Assembly (NCBI GenBank): GCA_041648175.1
Contig: JBAZPO010000001.1
Coordinates: 186,001-250,000, forward strand
Length of the DNA stretch: 64,000 nt
Direction of reading: 5' to 3'
Origin: Desulfobaccales bacterium
GTDB taxonomy: Bacteria > Desulfobacterota > Desulfobaccia > Desulfobaccales > 0-14-0-80-60-11
This document shows positions 33,431 to 42,125 of this stretch, piece after piece. A model generated the notes under the pieces. The model was not told the origin of the DNA. It searched no databases and saw nothing but the letters and a program-made list of their open reading frames with translations. Position numbers and translations under genes: made by a program. The first letter of the stretch is position 1. Each line of letters begins with the position of its first letter.

Positions 33431-34159
33431 TTAATAATCCCAGTTCTCATAACCCAATGGCGCCCGGTTCAGCTCTTCCCGATGCAGCCGCCATTGCGGC
33501 ATGAATTCATCCATCAATTTGCGAAATTGATCATTATGGTGGCGCTCCAGCAGGTGTACCAGTTCATGGACGATTATGTATTCCAGGCACTGTATCGGTT
33601 GTTTAGCCAGTTCGAGGTTAATCCAGATTCGCCTGGCCTTGATGGTACAGCCGCCCCACTTGGTTTTCATCTTTTTGATTCCCCAGTCGGCCGCCTGCAC
33701 GCCCAGAACTGCCTGCCATTTTTCCAGAAGGGACGGCACCAGCGCCTTTAGCTGTTTCCGATACCACCGATACAAAACCAGTTCGCGTTGCTCGGCGTTG
33801 GTCTCCGGCCGCACATAAAGATCCATGAAGGACTTATTGCGCAATACCACTCCCATGACCCCTGCGTATTCGATGACGCGGAGGCGGTAGCGCTGCCCCA
33901 TAAAATAGTGGCTCTCGCCGCTAACCATCTCACGTCTGGACTGGCGCGGCTGGGCTTCAAACCTCGCCTGCTGCCTCTTAATCCACGCCAGCTTGCCAAT
34001 CACCGCCAGCCGCACTGCCTCATCGCTAACCGCCAATGGCGCCGCCACCCGGACCCTGCCGTGGGGTGGGTACACGCCCAGGTGCAGGTTCTTGATAGCC
34101 TTGCGTACCACTTCCACAGCGATGCCGCTGACGGTGATATGGTGAGTCTCAGTATTCAT
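33431..34159 (-). CDS. YgjP/DUF45-type zinc metallopeptidase
   Basis: 242 residues. The zinc motif HELVH (in EYIIVHELVHLLERHHN) and the upstream WGGCTIKARRIWINLELA are the signature of the YgjP-like DUF45/M48-related metallopeptidases, with WYRKQLKALVP before it. Such genes often accompany type I restriction loci; the role there is unknown. It overlaps the 3' end of hsdR by 11 bases, so it is translationally coupled. Confidence 0.88.
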   Translation of the reverse strand: MNTETHHITVSGIAVEVVRKAIKNLHLGVYPPHGRVRVAAPLAVSDEAVRLAVIGKLAWIKRQQARFEAQPRQSRREMVSGESHYFMGQRYRLRVIEYAGVMGVVLRNKSFMDLYVRPETNAEQRELVLYRWYRKQLKALVPSLLEKWQAVLGVQAADWGIKKMKTKWGGCTIKARRIWINLELAKQPIQCLEYIIVHELVHLLERHHNDQFRKLMDEFMPQWRLHREELNRAPLGYENWDY

Positions 34160-36818
34160 TCTGGTTTTTCACCAATTCCAGAATTTGCTCGGTGAGGGCT
34201 TCGTCATCCTGAAGCACTGCTTTAATGGCAATCCGTACCCTTCTGACCTTGACGGCGTTACCGCGCCAATCATCTTGCCGGCTCTTTCGTACCGCACTAT
34301 CTACATTTAACGCCAGCGCCTCATCCTTGCCCAGGTTGTCATAAAGCGCCCGCTTGGCTGGTGTGTTCAGCGCCTTTGGATATTCCTCTCCGGCGGGGTT
34401 TTTCACCTTTTTGGCCAGTTCGACGATCTTTTCCAAGTATTTCTGGTAATCCAGCGCCTCCTGCTTGCGCTGCTCGATCAGGGCATCCAGTAACTCAGAC
34501 ATCTTCTCATAGTACTTGGGGTTGATTGGCTGCTCGTCGATGATCAACTTCCGGACGTTGTTTTCAATCGTTTCCGCCACCGCTTCCTGGTTTTTACGGA
34601 TGCCCTTGGGTAAATCCTCTACCGCGTCGGCACCGCGTTCCACGATGAGCTGGATCAGCGACATATCGTCAAACGCCGAAATCTTTTCGCTTTCTTCGGC
34701 CCGGATATAGGTGTCGATCAGGTGACGCATGGCTGGCTCATACATTTTCAGGTCGATGTAGTCACCGCTGGCCAGCTTCACCTCAGTACGGGCCTTCTCG
34801 TAGTGGTCAACCTCCGCCTTGAGTTTTTCAATCTCGGCGGCGCTGTAACCAGCCTCTTCCAGCTCGTTGGCCAGATTGGCGTAGGCGCGGACGAAGGCCG
34901 CAGTGAGTTTATAAAGCGTCGCCCGCTTAGGTTCGTTGTCCTTGAGCTGTTCGGCATTGCCAGAATCCTGGGCGCAAAAATAGCGCAGGTAGGCTGTCGT
35001 GTCCTTGGGGGCTTCCACCGGCTCGCAGAGCGCCTTGATGGCTTCGCGGGCCTCTTCCAGGTGCTCCTTGGCCTTGGTGAGCCGGTTCTCCAGCAACCCC
35101 GCCACGTCGTTCTTATCGTAGCCGTCCAGGGCGCCGCCGGTGTAATCCTGCACTGCGCCCTCCAGACTTTTGAACAGGTCTTTGTAGTCGATGACATAGC
35201 CGTATTCTTTGTCGTCGCCATCCAGCCGGTTCACCCGGCAGATAGCCTGGAACAGGCCATGGTCCCGCATCTGCTTGTCGATGTAAAGATAGGTGGCCGA
35301 AGGTGCGTCGAAGCCGGTGAGCAGCTTGTCCACCACGATCAGGAGCTTCATCTGCCCCGGCTCTTCGACGAACTTCTTCTTTACCACCTTCTCAAATTCC
35401 TCGACCCGGTTGACGGCCTTTTCCGGGGCGTCATGGAACCAGTCGGCCAGCATCTTCTGGTAGATACCATACTGCCGCAATTTCTCCGTCAGCCCCTCGC
35501 CCGATTCCTCCCCTTTGAGGTCAGCGGGGTTGGGCCGGTAGCTGGTGACGATGGCGCACTTACCGGCCAGCTCGGTCTTGTCGAACAACTCGTAGAACTT
35601 GCACGCCTGATAGATGCTGCCCGACACCAGTAAGGCATTGCCGCGCCCGCTCTTGAGCCGGTCCCGGGTTTCCATATCCAGCAAAATGTCGGCCACGATC
35701 TTCTCCAGGCGCGACTGGCTGGAGAGCACTTTCTGCATGGTGCCCCAGCGTTCTTTAAGTTGCGCCTTGGCCAGATCGGTCAGGCCCTTGGTCTTGGACT
35801 CGAACCACTGGTCGATTTTCTTCTGCGAGGTGATGCTCTGGTCGATGTCCCGCGCCTCATAGCGCAAATCCACCACCACCCCGTCCTTCACCGCCTCATC
35901 GAACTTGTAGGTGTGGATGTAGGGGCCGAATATCTCAATGCTCTTCTGTTTGTCGGCCTTCAAGAGCGGCGTGCCGGTGAAGCCGATGAACAGCGCACTG
36001 GGCAGAATGGCCTTCATGGCCTGGTGCAGGTCGCCGGATTGGGTCCGGTGGCACTCGTCCACAAATACATAGAGGTCGCCCTTGGCCCTGAAATCAGGGG
36101 GCAAGGACTTTTTCAGCTCCTGGATGTATCCGGCAACGTCACCCACCTCTTCGCCTGCTTCAAAGCGGCCAAACTTGTGGATCAGCGAGCCCACCAGCCA
36201 TTTCTCGTTTTTATTAAGGGTGTCAATCAGGTCAGCGCCGCTTTGGGTGCGGTAGATGCCTTCATCGACGCCAAGGAAGACCTTTTCGATCTGCTCATCC
36301 AACTCCGTGCGGTCGGTGATGATCAGCACCCGGGAATCCTGTGCGTTCTCCCTGATCCACTTGGCCAGCCAGATCATAATCAGGCTTTTGCCGCTGCCCT
36401 GGGTATGCCAGATGATGCCGCCTTCCCGGCGGCGCACGGCTTCCTGCGCGGCCTGCACCCCGAAATACTGGTTGTGGCGGCAGAGCTTTTTGATTCCCGC
36501 GTCGAACACGATGAAACCGTGGATCAGCTCAAGCAGGCGTGACTTGCTGCACATTTGCGTCAGTTGCCGGTCCAGCAGATTCTCAATCGGGCTGTCTTCC
36601 TTCCAGGCCAGGTAATACTTCTCCGGCGTCTGGATGCTGCCGTAGCGCAGCCCCTCGGTGTCGTTGCCCGCCATGATCAGCTGCATGGTGGAGAAGAAAG
36701 GTTCGATGAAGACCTGCTTCTGGTTGTCCAGGTTCTGGCGGATGCCTTGGGCCACCGACACGATGGAGCGCTTCAGCTCCAGCACCCCCAGGGCCAAGCC
36801 GTTGACGTATAGCACCAC
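34149..36818 (-). CDS. hsdR: Type I restriction endonuclease subunit R (main part)
   Basis: 889 residues. Starts within the nuclease domain (GLALGVLELKRS, the ExK of the PD-ExK site), followed by the superfamily 2 motor: WHTQGSGKSLIMIWLA (Walker A), VFVDECHRTQSGD (DEAH-like box) and IGFTGTPLL, then LLIVVDKLLTGFDAP and a helical C terminus. The true N terminus lies in the neighbouring frame (36889-37233), separated by a frameshift near 36937-36950. With only an hsdS remnant and no hsdM in the window, it probably no longer restricts DNA. Confidence 0.9.
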   Translation of the reverse strand: MVLYVNGLALGVLELKRSIVSVAQGIRQNLDNQKQVFIEPFFSTMQLIMAGNDTEGLRYGSIQTPEKYYLAWKEDSPIENLLDRQLTQMCSKSRLLELIHGFIVFDAGIKKLCRHNQYFGVQAAQEAVRRREGGIIWHTQGSGKSLIMIWLAKWIRENAQDSRVLIITDRTELDEQIEKVFLGVDEGIYRTQSGADLIDTLNKNEKWLVGSLIHKFGRFEAGEEVGDVAGYIQELKKSLPPDFRAKGDLYVFVDECHRTQSGDLHQAMKAILPSALFIGFTGTPLLKADKQKSIEIFGPYIHTYKFDEAVKDGVVVDLRYEARDIDQSITSQKKIDQWFESKTKGLTDLAKAQLKERWGTMQKVLSSQSRLEKIVADILLDMETRDRLKSGRGNALLVSGSIYQACKFYELFDKTELAGKCAIVTSYRPNPADLKGEESGEGLTEKLRQYGIYQKMLADWFHDAPEKAVNRVEEFEKVVKKKFVEEPGQMKLLIVVDKLLTGFDAPSATYLYIDKQMRDHGLFQAICRVNRLDGDDKEYGYVIDYKDLFKSLEGAVQDYTGGALDGYDKNDVAGLLENRLTKAKEHLEEAREAIKALCEPVEAPKDTTAYLRYFCAQDSGNAEQLKDNEPKRATLYKLTAAFVRAYANLANELEEAGYSAAEIEKLKAEVDHYEKARTEVKLASGDYIDLKMYEPAMRHLIDTYIRAEESEKISAFDDMSLIQLIVERGADAVEDLPKGIRKNQEAVAETIENNVRKLIIDEQPINPKYYEKMSELLDALIEQRKQEALDYQKYLEKIVELAKKVKNPAGEEYPKALNTPAKRALYDNLGKDEALALNVDSAVRKSRQDDWRGNAVKVRRVRIAIKAVLQDDEALTEQILELVKNQNEY

Positions 36819-36888
36819 ATCCGGGCGCTTGGTGAAGGCTTTGGGGTCCGCAGCCAGGACGGTGACTTCCTCGGCGATGGCGAAGTGA

Positions 36889-37233
36889 TTATTCTCCGGC
36901 TCCTTCCAGTCGATCAGCCAGACGGTCTGGGTCTGCTCGCCCCTCAGGCTTCACCTTCACGCCATAGCGCAGGAGCTCGTACACCGCCTTGTTGCGGTCA
37001 TAGAGGCTTTTGCTCTGGTCACCGGCTGCCTTGTCCAGGATGTACAGCGTCCGGCTGATCAGCGCCTCGTCGTGGCCTTGTTTTTTTAGGAAGGTGCGCA
37101 GCAGGTCCGCTTCGATATTGCGGTTGTCCGGGCGGTCGGTCCAGTCGCCCAAGTAGTCATACTTGAGCGTCTCGCAAAACAGCCTAACTACGCGCTCTTG
37201 GGTCTCTTTCTCTCTTTGGCCAACGGTGCTCAT
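36889..37233 (-). pseudogene. HsdR N-terminal fragment, frameshifted
   Basis: MSTVGQREKETQERVVRLF...YELLRYGVKVKPEG is a normal HsdR start, then the frame fails. A shifted frame from about 36945 reads EQTQTVWLIDWKEPENN and joins the main part through ...DVVLYVNGLALG. A one-base deletion (or sequence error) at the GGGG run explains it. The ATG overlaps the stop of the hsdS remnant (ATGA). Confidence 0.75.
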
Positions 37234-37334
37234 ACCAGCCTGATCCTCCCGGTGAGCAACTCCTGCATCATGCCCTGCTTGAGGTCGCGGGTCTTGTTTC
37301 GCCGTTGTTCCAGCGCGGCCAGTTCGGCGTCCAT
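37230..37334 (-). pseudogene. HsdS C-terminal remnant (34 residues)
   Basis: MDAELAALEQRRNKTRDLKQ...MMQELLTGRIRLV is the conserved C-terminal coiled coil of type I specificity subunits. Nothing upstream resembles the target-recognition domains. The stop overlaps the hsdR start, preserving the original hsdS-hsdR arrangement. A deletion removed the rest of hsdS and presumably hsdM. Confidence 0.75.
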
Positions 37335-37868
37335 GTACCAGTGACGACGAACTCCAGCCGACACAAACGAAATTTAGTCACTTCAATCACCTCTCTTTGA
37401 GAATTTGGAATCATGGCAAAGCCCATAGGGAGCAACTCCTTCGGCATCAAAGGCGCCCTGAACTCATCGGGGCGTACCCGACAAAAAAGGCGGCATTAAT
37501 TTTGCCGGCTCTTAAAAACACGTCATGGTTTGAAAAGGGTTAATCCAGTATTCTGGTAGCGGGTTAGACCTGCACGCCAAGGTTCTTCTTTTCCTCAATG
37601 TGCAGGCCATCACTCAGGTTCAGCTTTTGGATCGCCCCTTACTGGTTTGCTGGTATCCCGGCCAGGATTGGTGGTAGCCGGGATGGGATTGTCGGTTGTT
37701 CAGATTCAGTCGCCGGTTTAGCCGCAGCCGCAATGTCCTTCTGTTTGGATTACATCTCATTTTGTGATGTGCCATAGAAATACTCCTTGAGATTCAACTT
37801 TGATACTTCTGGTTTTGGGCCAGGCCCGCCATTTTCCCTTGACGGACCTGGCAATTCCATAACGCTGT
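37335..37868. other. Non-coding or decayed stretch upstream of the hsdS remnant
   Basis: No convincing gene. A minus-strand frame from 37450 (MMPKELLPMGFAMIPNSQREV...) runs out of phase into the hsdS remnant and may be a fragment of an unknown gene joined at the deletion point. Confidence 0.4.
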
Positions 37869-38213
37869 TTAAGATTCCGGATTTTTGTCCATAGCCAGTA
37901 GCTCTTGGCCTGGGCTGTCTTTCCTGACCAGCTCTAAGTCTGTGGCCACAAACACCAGTTCGAGCGGCCTCTTTTTCTCCCAGGGTTCGTATTCGTAATG
38001 ACCAATCGCACCTACAACGGCCACTCGATCCCCCCGATGGATGGAGCTTGTAGCGACTGCTGCCAAGTCTTTGGGGCAACAGACTTTTATGCAGCCTGCT
38101 TTATACGGACCAAACATGATGCCAAGGCCAAACATAGCTTGAGCGAAACCTTCATGAATCTTGAACTTTGGTTCTGTTAATACCAGACCGCTTAGAATGC
38201 AGGTGTTGAACAT
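37869..38213 (-). CDS. SSB-like OB-fold protein
   Basis: ATG at 38213 with GGAGGAAG upstream gives 114 residues (MFNTCILSGLVLTEPKF...); the longer frame to 38327 is unlikely. The order of strands (CILSGLVL, AMFGLGIMFG, CIKVCCPKDLA, HRGDRVAVVGAIGHYEYE, LELVFVATDLELVRK) follows the single-stranded DNA-binding protein OB fold. The acidic C-terminal tip of housekeeping SSB is absent, as in many mobile-element SSBs. Confidence 0.6.
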   Translation of the reverse strand: MFNTCILSGLVLTEPKFKIHEGFAQAMFGLGIMFGPYKAGCIKVCCPKDLAAVATSSIHRGDRVAVVGAIGHYEYEPWEKKRPLELVFVATDLELVRKDSPGQELLAMDKNPES

Positions 38214-38559
38214 GACGCTTCCTCCAGGATTGATTTTTGCCTTCACCTTCTTGGAAAAGCCCAATGTCGTAATCCGGCAATCCGACGGAGTTATCGTGGC
38301 TGAACAATGCAGGATGTCATTGAACATTAGGTTTGATTACCAGTAACCGATCATAATATGTTTGATCTCTTCGCAGCCGATCGGCTTGAATTGACAGTCA
38401 TTTGGTAGCGGGCAGGATTTACCAGAACCATCCCGGAGGTTCTTGCCAAGACACATGGCTTGACAGGAAATTAAAGGGGAGCACAATGCTCTTGGGTTCG
38501 GACGTTGTTGCCCTCCCCCCCTCCCCCGGACAAGTTAAGAAACTGCTCTGGTCAGTGAC

Positions 38560-38780
38560 GGACTACCGGTAATCGGGGCGCCATATTAGAAGGCGAACCG
38601 ATTACCTTCGGTAAGATATTTAGAAGAGATCAAGACTGAGGCCGCGACGCCTCACTCGGGGTTACAGCTCCATCAGAGCAGGATGGTCGCTCCCCAAGCA
38701 CTTATGGTGTCAGTCCCGGTGGAGCATTGGCGTCTGCAGCCGGCGCAAGGGTTCGGCTCCTTCTCAGGAGCGGAGTTTTT
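38560..38780 (+). ncRNA. Candidate structured RNA with terminator-like end
   Basis: No coding frame is convincing. Several hairpins follow each other: GGTAATCGG/CCGATTACC (38568-38576 with 38598-38606, inner GCGCC/GGCG), TGAGGC/GCCTCA near 38637-38655, and GCTCC/GGAGC (38756-38771) followed by GGAGTTTTT. The series ends like an intrinsic terminator. No known RNA family was recognised. The surrounding stretch 38214-39069 otherwise holds nothing I can assign. Confidence 0.3.
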
Positions 38781-39069
38781 CTGGAGGTGAAGAGGTACTG
38801 GATTCAGAAGTCCCAGCAGGGTTGGACTGCCAAGCCAATTACTTCTCAACCAAGTCATGAGGAGCCGTATGGACATCCCTACGACCAGACCTTCGCAAAC
38901 AAGGGCTGGGGGAGTTCATCTTCGCAAGACCAACCCATATCGCCAAAACGAACCTGGCCAAGTAGCGCCGGGGCATTGATCTTTTGGCGGAGTTGACAGG
39001 GACAACAGCGGTAATAGAAGTGGCTGGATCTGATGCCTGCGGCATGGATACCGCCCCAGAGGTAAAGTC

Positions 39070-39106
39070 CAAAACAAAAGGCCCAGGACCGGAAAGGTCT
39101 TGGGCC
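39070..39106 (-). terminator. Rho-independent terminator (minus strand)
   Basis: GGCCCAAGACC/GGTCCTGGGCC stem with a five-base loop (39080-39106), followed on the minus strand by TTTTGTTTT. It lies 70 bases beyond the stop of the small membrane protein gene. Confidence 0.8.
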
Positions 39107-39176
39107 AGCGTTTCGTTTCTCCAAGCGCTACTTTAATCTGAGCAGATGATCTCGAGCGGCCGGATTATGGTTATTA

Positions 39177-39488
39177 TCACTCAGAAATAACAGTCTCTTT
39201 GATTGCCGGTACCACGACCTTTTCGTTTGTGCTCCACAGCAACGATACCACAAACAATGCACCAAGGACCGCCACCAGACCAATGGACATAACCACACCC
39301 GTATTAGCCATGTTAATGGCCACCACAGTAATAGCAGAAGCAGCAATGGCGGGCGGCATTCTCTTAATGACCTCGAACTCCCGGTCAGTCAGAGTGTGGT
39401 CGATCATATCTTTCACAGCTGCATAGGCTGCCTTGACCTGCTTGGCAAGCCAGGCCCAGACAGACTGGGCTTTCTCTTTCAAGGACAT
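39177..39488 (-). CDS. Small two-helix membrane protein, orphan
   Basis: 103 residues from the ATG at 39488, preceded by GAGGAGG. N-terminal amphipathic segment AQSVWAWLAKQVKAAYAAVK, then two hydrophobic helices (AIAASAITVVAINMAN and MSIGLVAVLGALFVVSLLW). No family recognised. The amphipathic segment resembles that of the next gene. It has its own terminator, so it looks like an active transcription unit. Confidence 0.65.
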   Translation of the reverse strand: MSLKEKAQSVWAWLAKQVKAAYAAVKDMIDHTLTDREFEVIKRMPPAIAASAITVVAINMANTGVVMSIGLVAVLGALFVVSLLWSTNEKVVVPAIKETVISE

Positions 39489-39631
39489 AAGTCCTCCTCT
39501 TAGGTAGTTTTCAGCATGGACCCAATGCACAGCATAGGTTCGATCTCCGACGCTCGAGATCGCCCGAATCATTCTCCAACCTCGTTCATATTCACACCAG
39601 GTCAACGACCTGAGATAGTCACACACAGAAC

Positions 39632-39662
39632 GGCCGGATCTACCCTACCTGTAGACCCGGCC
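39632..39662 (-). terminator. Hairpin terminator after the 39684-40049 gene
   Basis: GGCCGGGTCTAC/GTAGATCCGGCC 12-bp stem (two G-T pairs) with a seven-base loop, 22 bases past the stop codon; no T-run. Confidence 0.65.
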
Positions 39663-39683
39663 TATTCCCATAACTGCCACGGA

Positions 39684-40049
39684 TTACACTGCCAGAGCCA
39701 ATTCGGCCTGGGGCGCGGACTCGACCTGCAGGTTCTGACGAACCACGTAAATCACGTACGCAACCTCAGCGTTGCTCATGCCTTTCACCACGTTCAGGGC
39801 ATGCCGGAAAGCCGTCGCCAGGTTGGCGCCACCACACAGACAAGCATCGTCCATGTAGTAAGCGGTCAACTGGCTCCGGTAGAAAGCAGCCATAAGACCC
39901 CGGTGTATAGACAGAGCCATCTCACGGACCTTGGCGATCACCTTCTCGGCGGCTTCCTTGATCTCGGCCTTATGCTCTACCACGTAGGTGAAAGCGGCCT
40001 TGATCTTGGAACCAACCCACATCACTGCGGACTGGACCTTAGCGATCAT
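39684..40049 (-). CDS. Small helical orphan protein with N-terminal module shared with neighbour
   Basis: 121 residues from the ATG at 40049, with GGAG nine bases upstream; the frame is open further to 40334 but those codons look non-coding. VQSAVMWVGSKIKAAFTYVVEHK parallels the neighbour's AQSVWAWLAKQVKAAYAAVK. The rest is predicted helical with a Cys pair (DDACLCGGANL). No signal peptide, no known family. Confidence 0.6.
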   Translation of the reverse strand: MIAKVQSAVMWVGSKIKAAFTYVVEHKAEIKEAAEKVIAKVREMALSIHRGLMAAFYRSQLTAYYMDDACLCGGANLATAFRHALNVVKGMSNAEVAYVIYVVRQNLQVESAPQAELALAV

Positions 40050-41472
40050 TTCTTTAATCTCCAACTGTATCACCACCTTTGTTTTTTGAATTAAGCCGCT
40101 ACAAGCCTTCAGTAGGATAGAGGCCTCGTCATCAGAACGGCGGCTGTCTATATTCTTCACCTGCAACACGCAGCAATCAACCCTGGATTTTAACGTCTGG
40201 CGACCGTAAACTACGGCCCGGACGGCAGAGAATTCATTGGACAGCAGTTCTCTGCACCTGCACCCGATTAACCTCACGGACTTGGCCGCATTCTTGACCC
40301 TGCATCGCTGCTCGTAGGCAAAGTGCCTGCGCATTCAGGGCGCCTGGTCCCATGCGGGGGAGCATCCAGGCTTCCACTTTAACTTGTCAAAAGGATGAGT
40401 GGGGGGCTCGCATCTCGATGAATGGGTCCCCTATTTAGGTCCCATCACTACCTGGAGCCCAAGCAAGGGGTTTTACTTTCAGTGGATAGAGGGCTGTTGT
40501 TACGGAGGGGTACTCAGGAAACGGGTTTGGGATTTTCGGCCCTGGAAATTTATTTCAAGTTTGGGGTGTATAAGGGTAGGATGGTCTTCAGTAGCGATTG
40601 GTCAACCTTGGTGCGGTTAAAATGACCAACATCAGAACGGTTTTTGGGGTCAGATTTCAGTGATCGCACCCAGACTAATGGTCTTGGTCGGGGCGGCAGT
40701 TCCCGAAGAATTTTCAGCTCGTTTCAGAGCCTTTAATAGTCAGAAAATCTCGCCCGGTTAGCTTGGTTGAACAGAGGATATGATCTGGATATCAAATCAC
40801 CTCTACAGATTTTGACGGCGTTGATATTGAGCAGAACTTTGCTATTTAGATAGCTTGAGCCGTACCCTCTGCGAAAACCTTTATCATTGGTAGCCACCTT
40901 TCAGACCTACCCTGCTGTAGGCTTTGGGCAAAGCAACCCCGCGAGGCTTTAATAAAAACAATCGGTGCACCATCATAAACAGCCTTGAGGCCCATCCCAC
41001 CAAACCTTCATCATTGATTGGCGCAAAATCAACCTATTTCAAAATGGCACCAGCAACCCATTCAGCACTGCCGGGACGATCAGCACTATCGGCAGCCTCA
41101 GAGCGCTCTGGTCAATAATGATGCCACTAAAAGCTTGCCCATAACGATAGCTACGGTTCACCCGTCCCTGATGGCCAAGCAAGTTGAGGACATCAGATGC
41201 TTTTAAGGTTCAACCGAACATACGAATAATAATATCCTCCTGTCACAAATAATGTGTATAATATAACTATATAGATAATAAATTTACATCATTTAATATT
41301 TATGTTATAAATTATTAGGCGAGAGGGCGATAATAAGTTTACTCCTTCATTAATCCTCACCTTAAAGCTTTAAACTGCTGCCGCCCATTGCGGTGACATC
41401 ATTATTTCTCCTGAGAAGCAAAGATTGCTTACAACCTTGAGAGAAACATTTCTCATCAGGGGAGGCTGGATT
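40050..41472. other. 1.4-kb stretch without a supported gene
   Basis: Short open frames (for example 40399-40620 and 40924-41118, plus strand) lack ribosome sites and have unusual composition. 41210-41340 is strongly AT-rich and may contain the promoter of the next gene. No repeats or RNA recognised. Confidence 0.5.
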
Positions 41473-41853
41473 ATGACTACGATCAAGGGTTATTCCGACC
41501 AACTAGTGACCACGGTGATGAACTCCGGGGCCTTCGAACGCTACCCGGATTGGAGCGGCCCTATGGCGAGGCAGCTGGCGCGCGAGGCCTGCCGGAGGCT
41601 AGAGGTGGACGAGATCTCCCGGCACGGCGTAGCTCTGAAAGGCTTAGCTATGGAGGCTCTCAACCTAGCCCAGGTTCTCCTCCTCCTGGAGCAAGGCCCC
41701 AACTTCCCTCAGGATGGGGAACCTCTGGCGAAACAGGCGTGTCATAAGTTGAAGGTAGACGAAACATCCCCGTACGGTCTGGCTATGATGGCATTGGCTT
41801 TAGAGGCGTTTAACCTAGTTAAGCTGTTGGCCCAGCCACTTAGACCCCAATAA
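41473..41853 (+). CDS. Small protein built of two tandem ~40-residue repeats, orphan
   Basis: ATG at 41473 preceded by AGGGGAGG; 126 residues. Residues 30-73 and 79-120 are an internal duplication: ARQLAREACRRLEVDEISR then ALxGLAMEALNLAQVLL is echoed by EPLAKQACHKLKVDETSPYG then MALALEAFNLVKLLA (about 45% identical). Each unit is a helix-turn-helix with a conserved Cys and VDE(I/T)S. Cytoplasmic, no known family. It sits just upstream of ndvB on the same strand, 272 bases apart. Confidence 0.65.
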   Translation: MTTIKGYSDQLVTTVMNSGAFERYPDWSGPMARQLAREACRRLEVDEISRHGVALKGLAMEALNLAQVLLLLEQGPNFPQDGEPLAKQACHKLKVDETSPYGLAMMALALEAFNLVKLLAQPLRPQ

Positions 41854-42125
41854 TAGAATTGCCGTCTGGGATCTCAACCGGGTAGTGGTAGATGGAAGAG
41901 GTGTGCAACCAAGCTCCGTAACCGAGCAGCAGGGGGGAAGCTAACCCCATCTCCTCATAGATCCGGACGTCAGCCTTTTTTAGCGACCCGCCCGATCAAC
42001 CAAAGAAGTATCCCTGGCCTAGTCTTAGGGATTCCTATTTACCGCTTTTCAACACAAATCAAAAGTCTTTCGTCATATTTCGGTTTAGTCGGCCGAATAG
42101 CTCAGATAAAAAGGAGATCTCAAGG

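Noticed and set aside
38727..39124. Overlapping short frames on both strands (38727-38996 plus, 38879-39124 minus)
   Set aside because: No ribosome sites, unusual composition, and hairpin-rich sequence.
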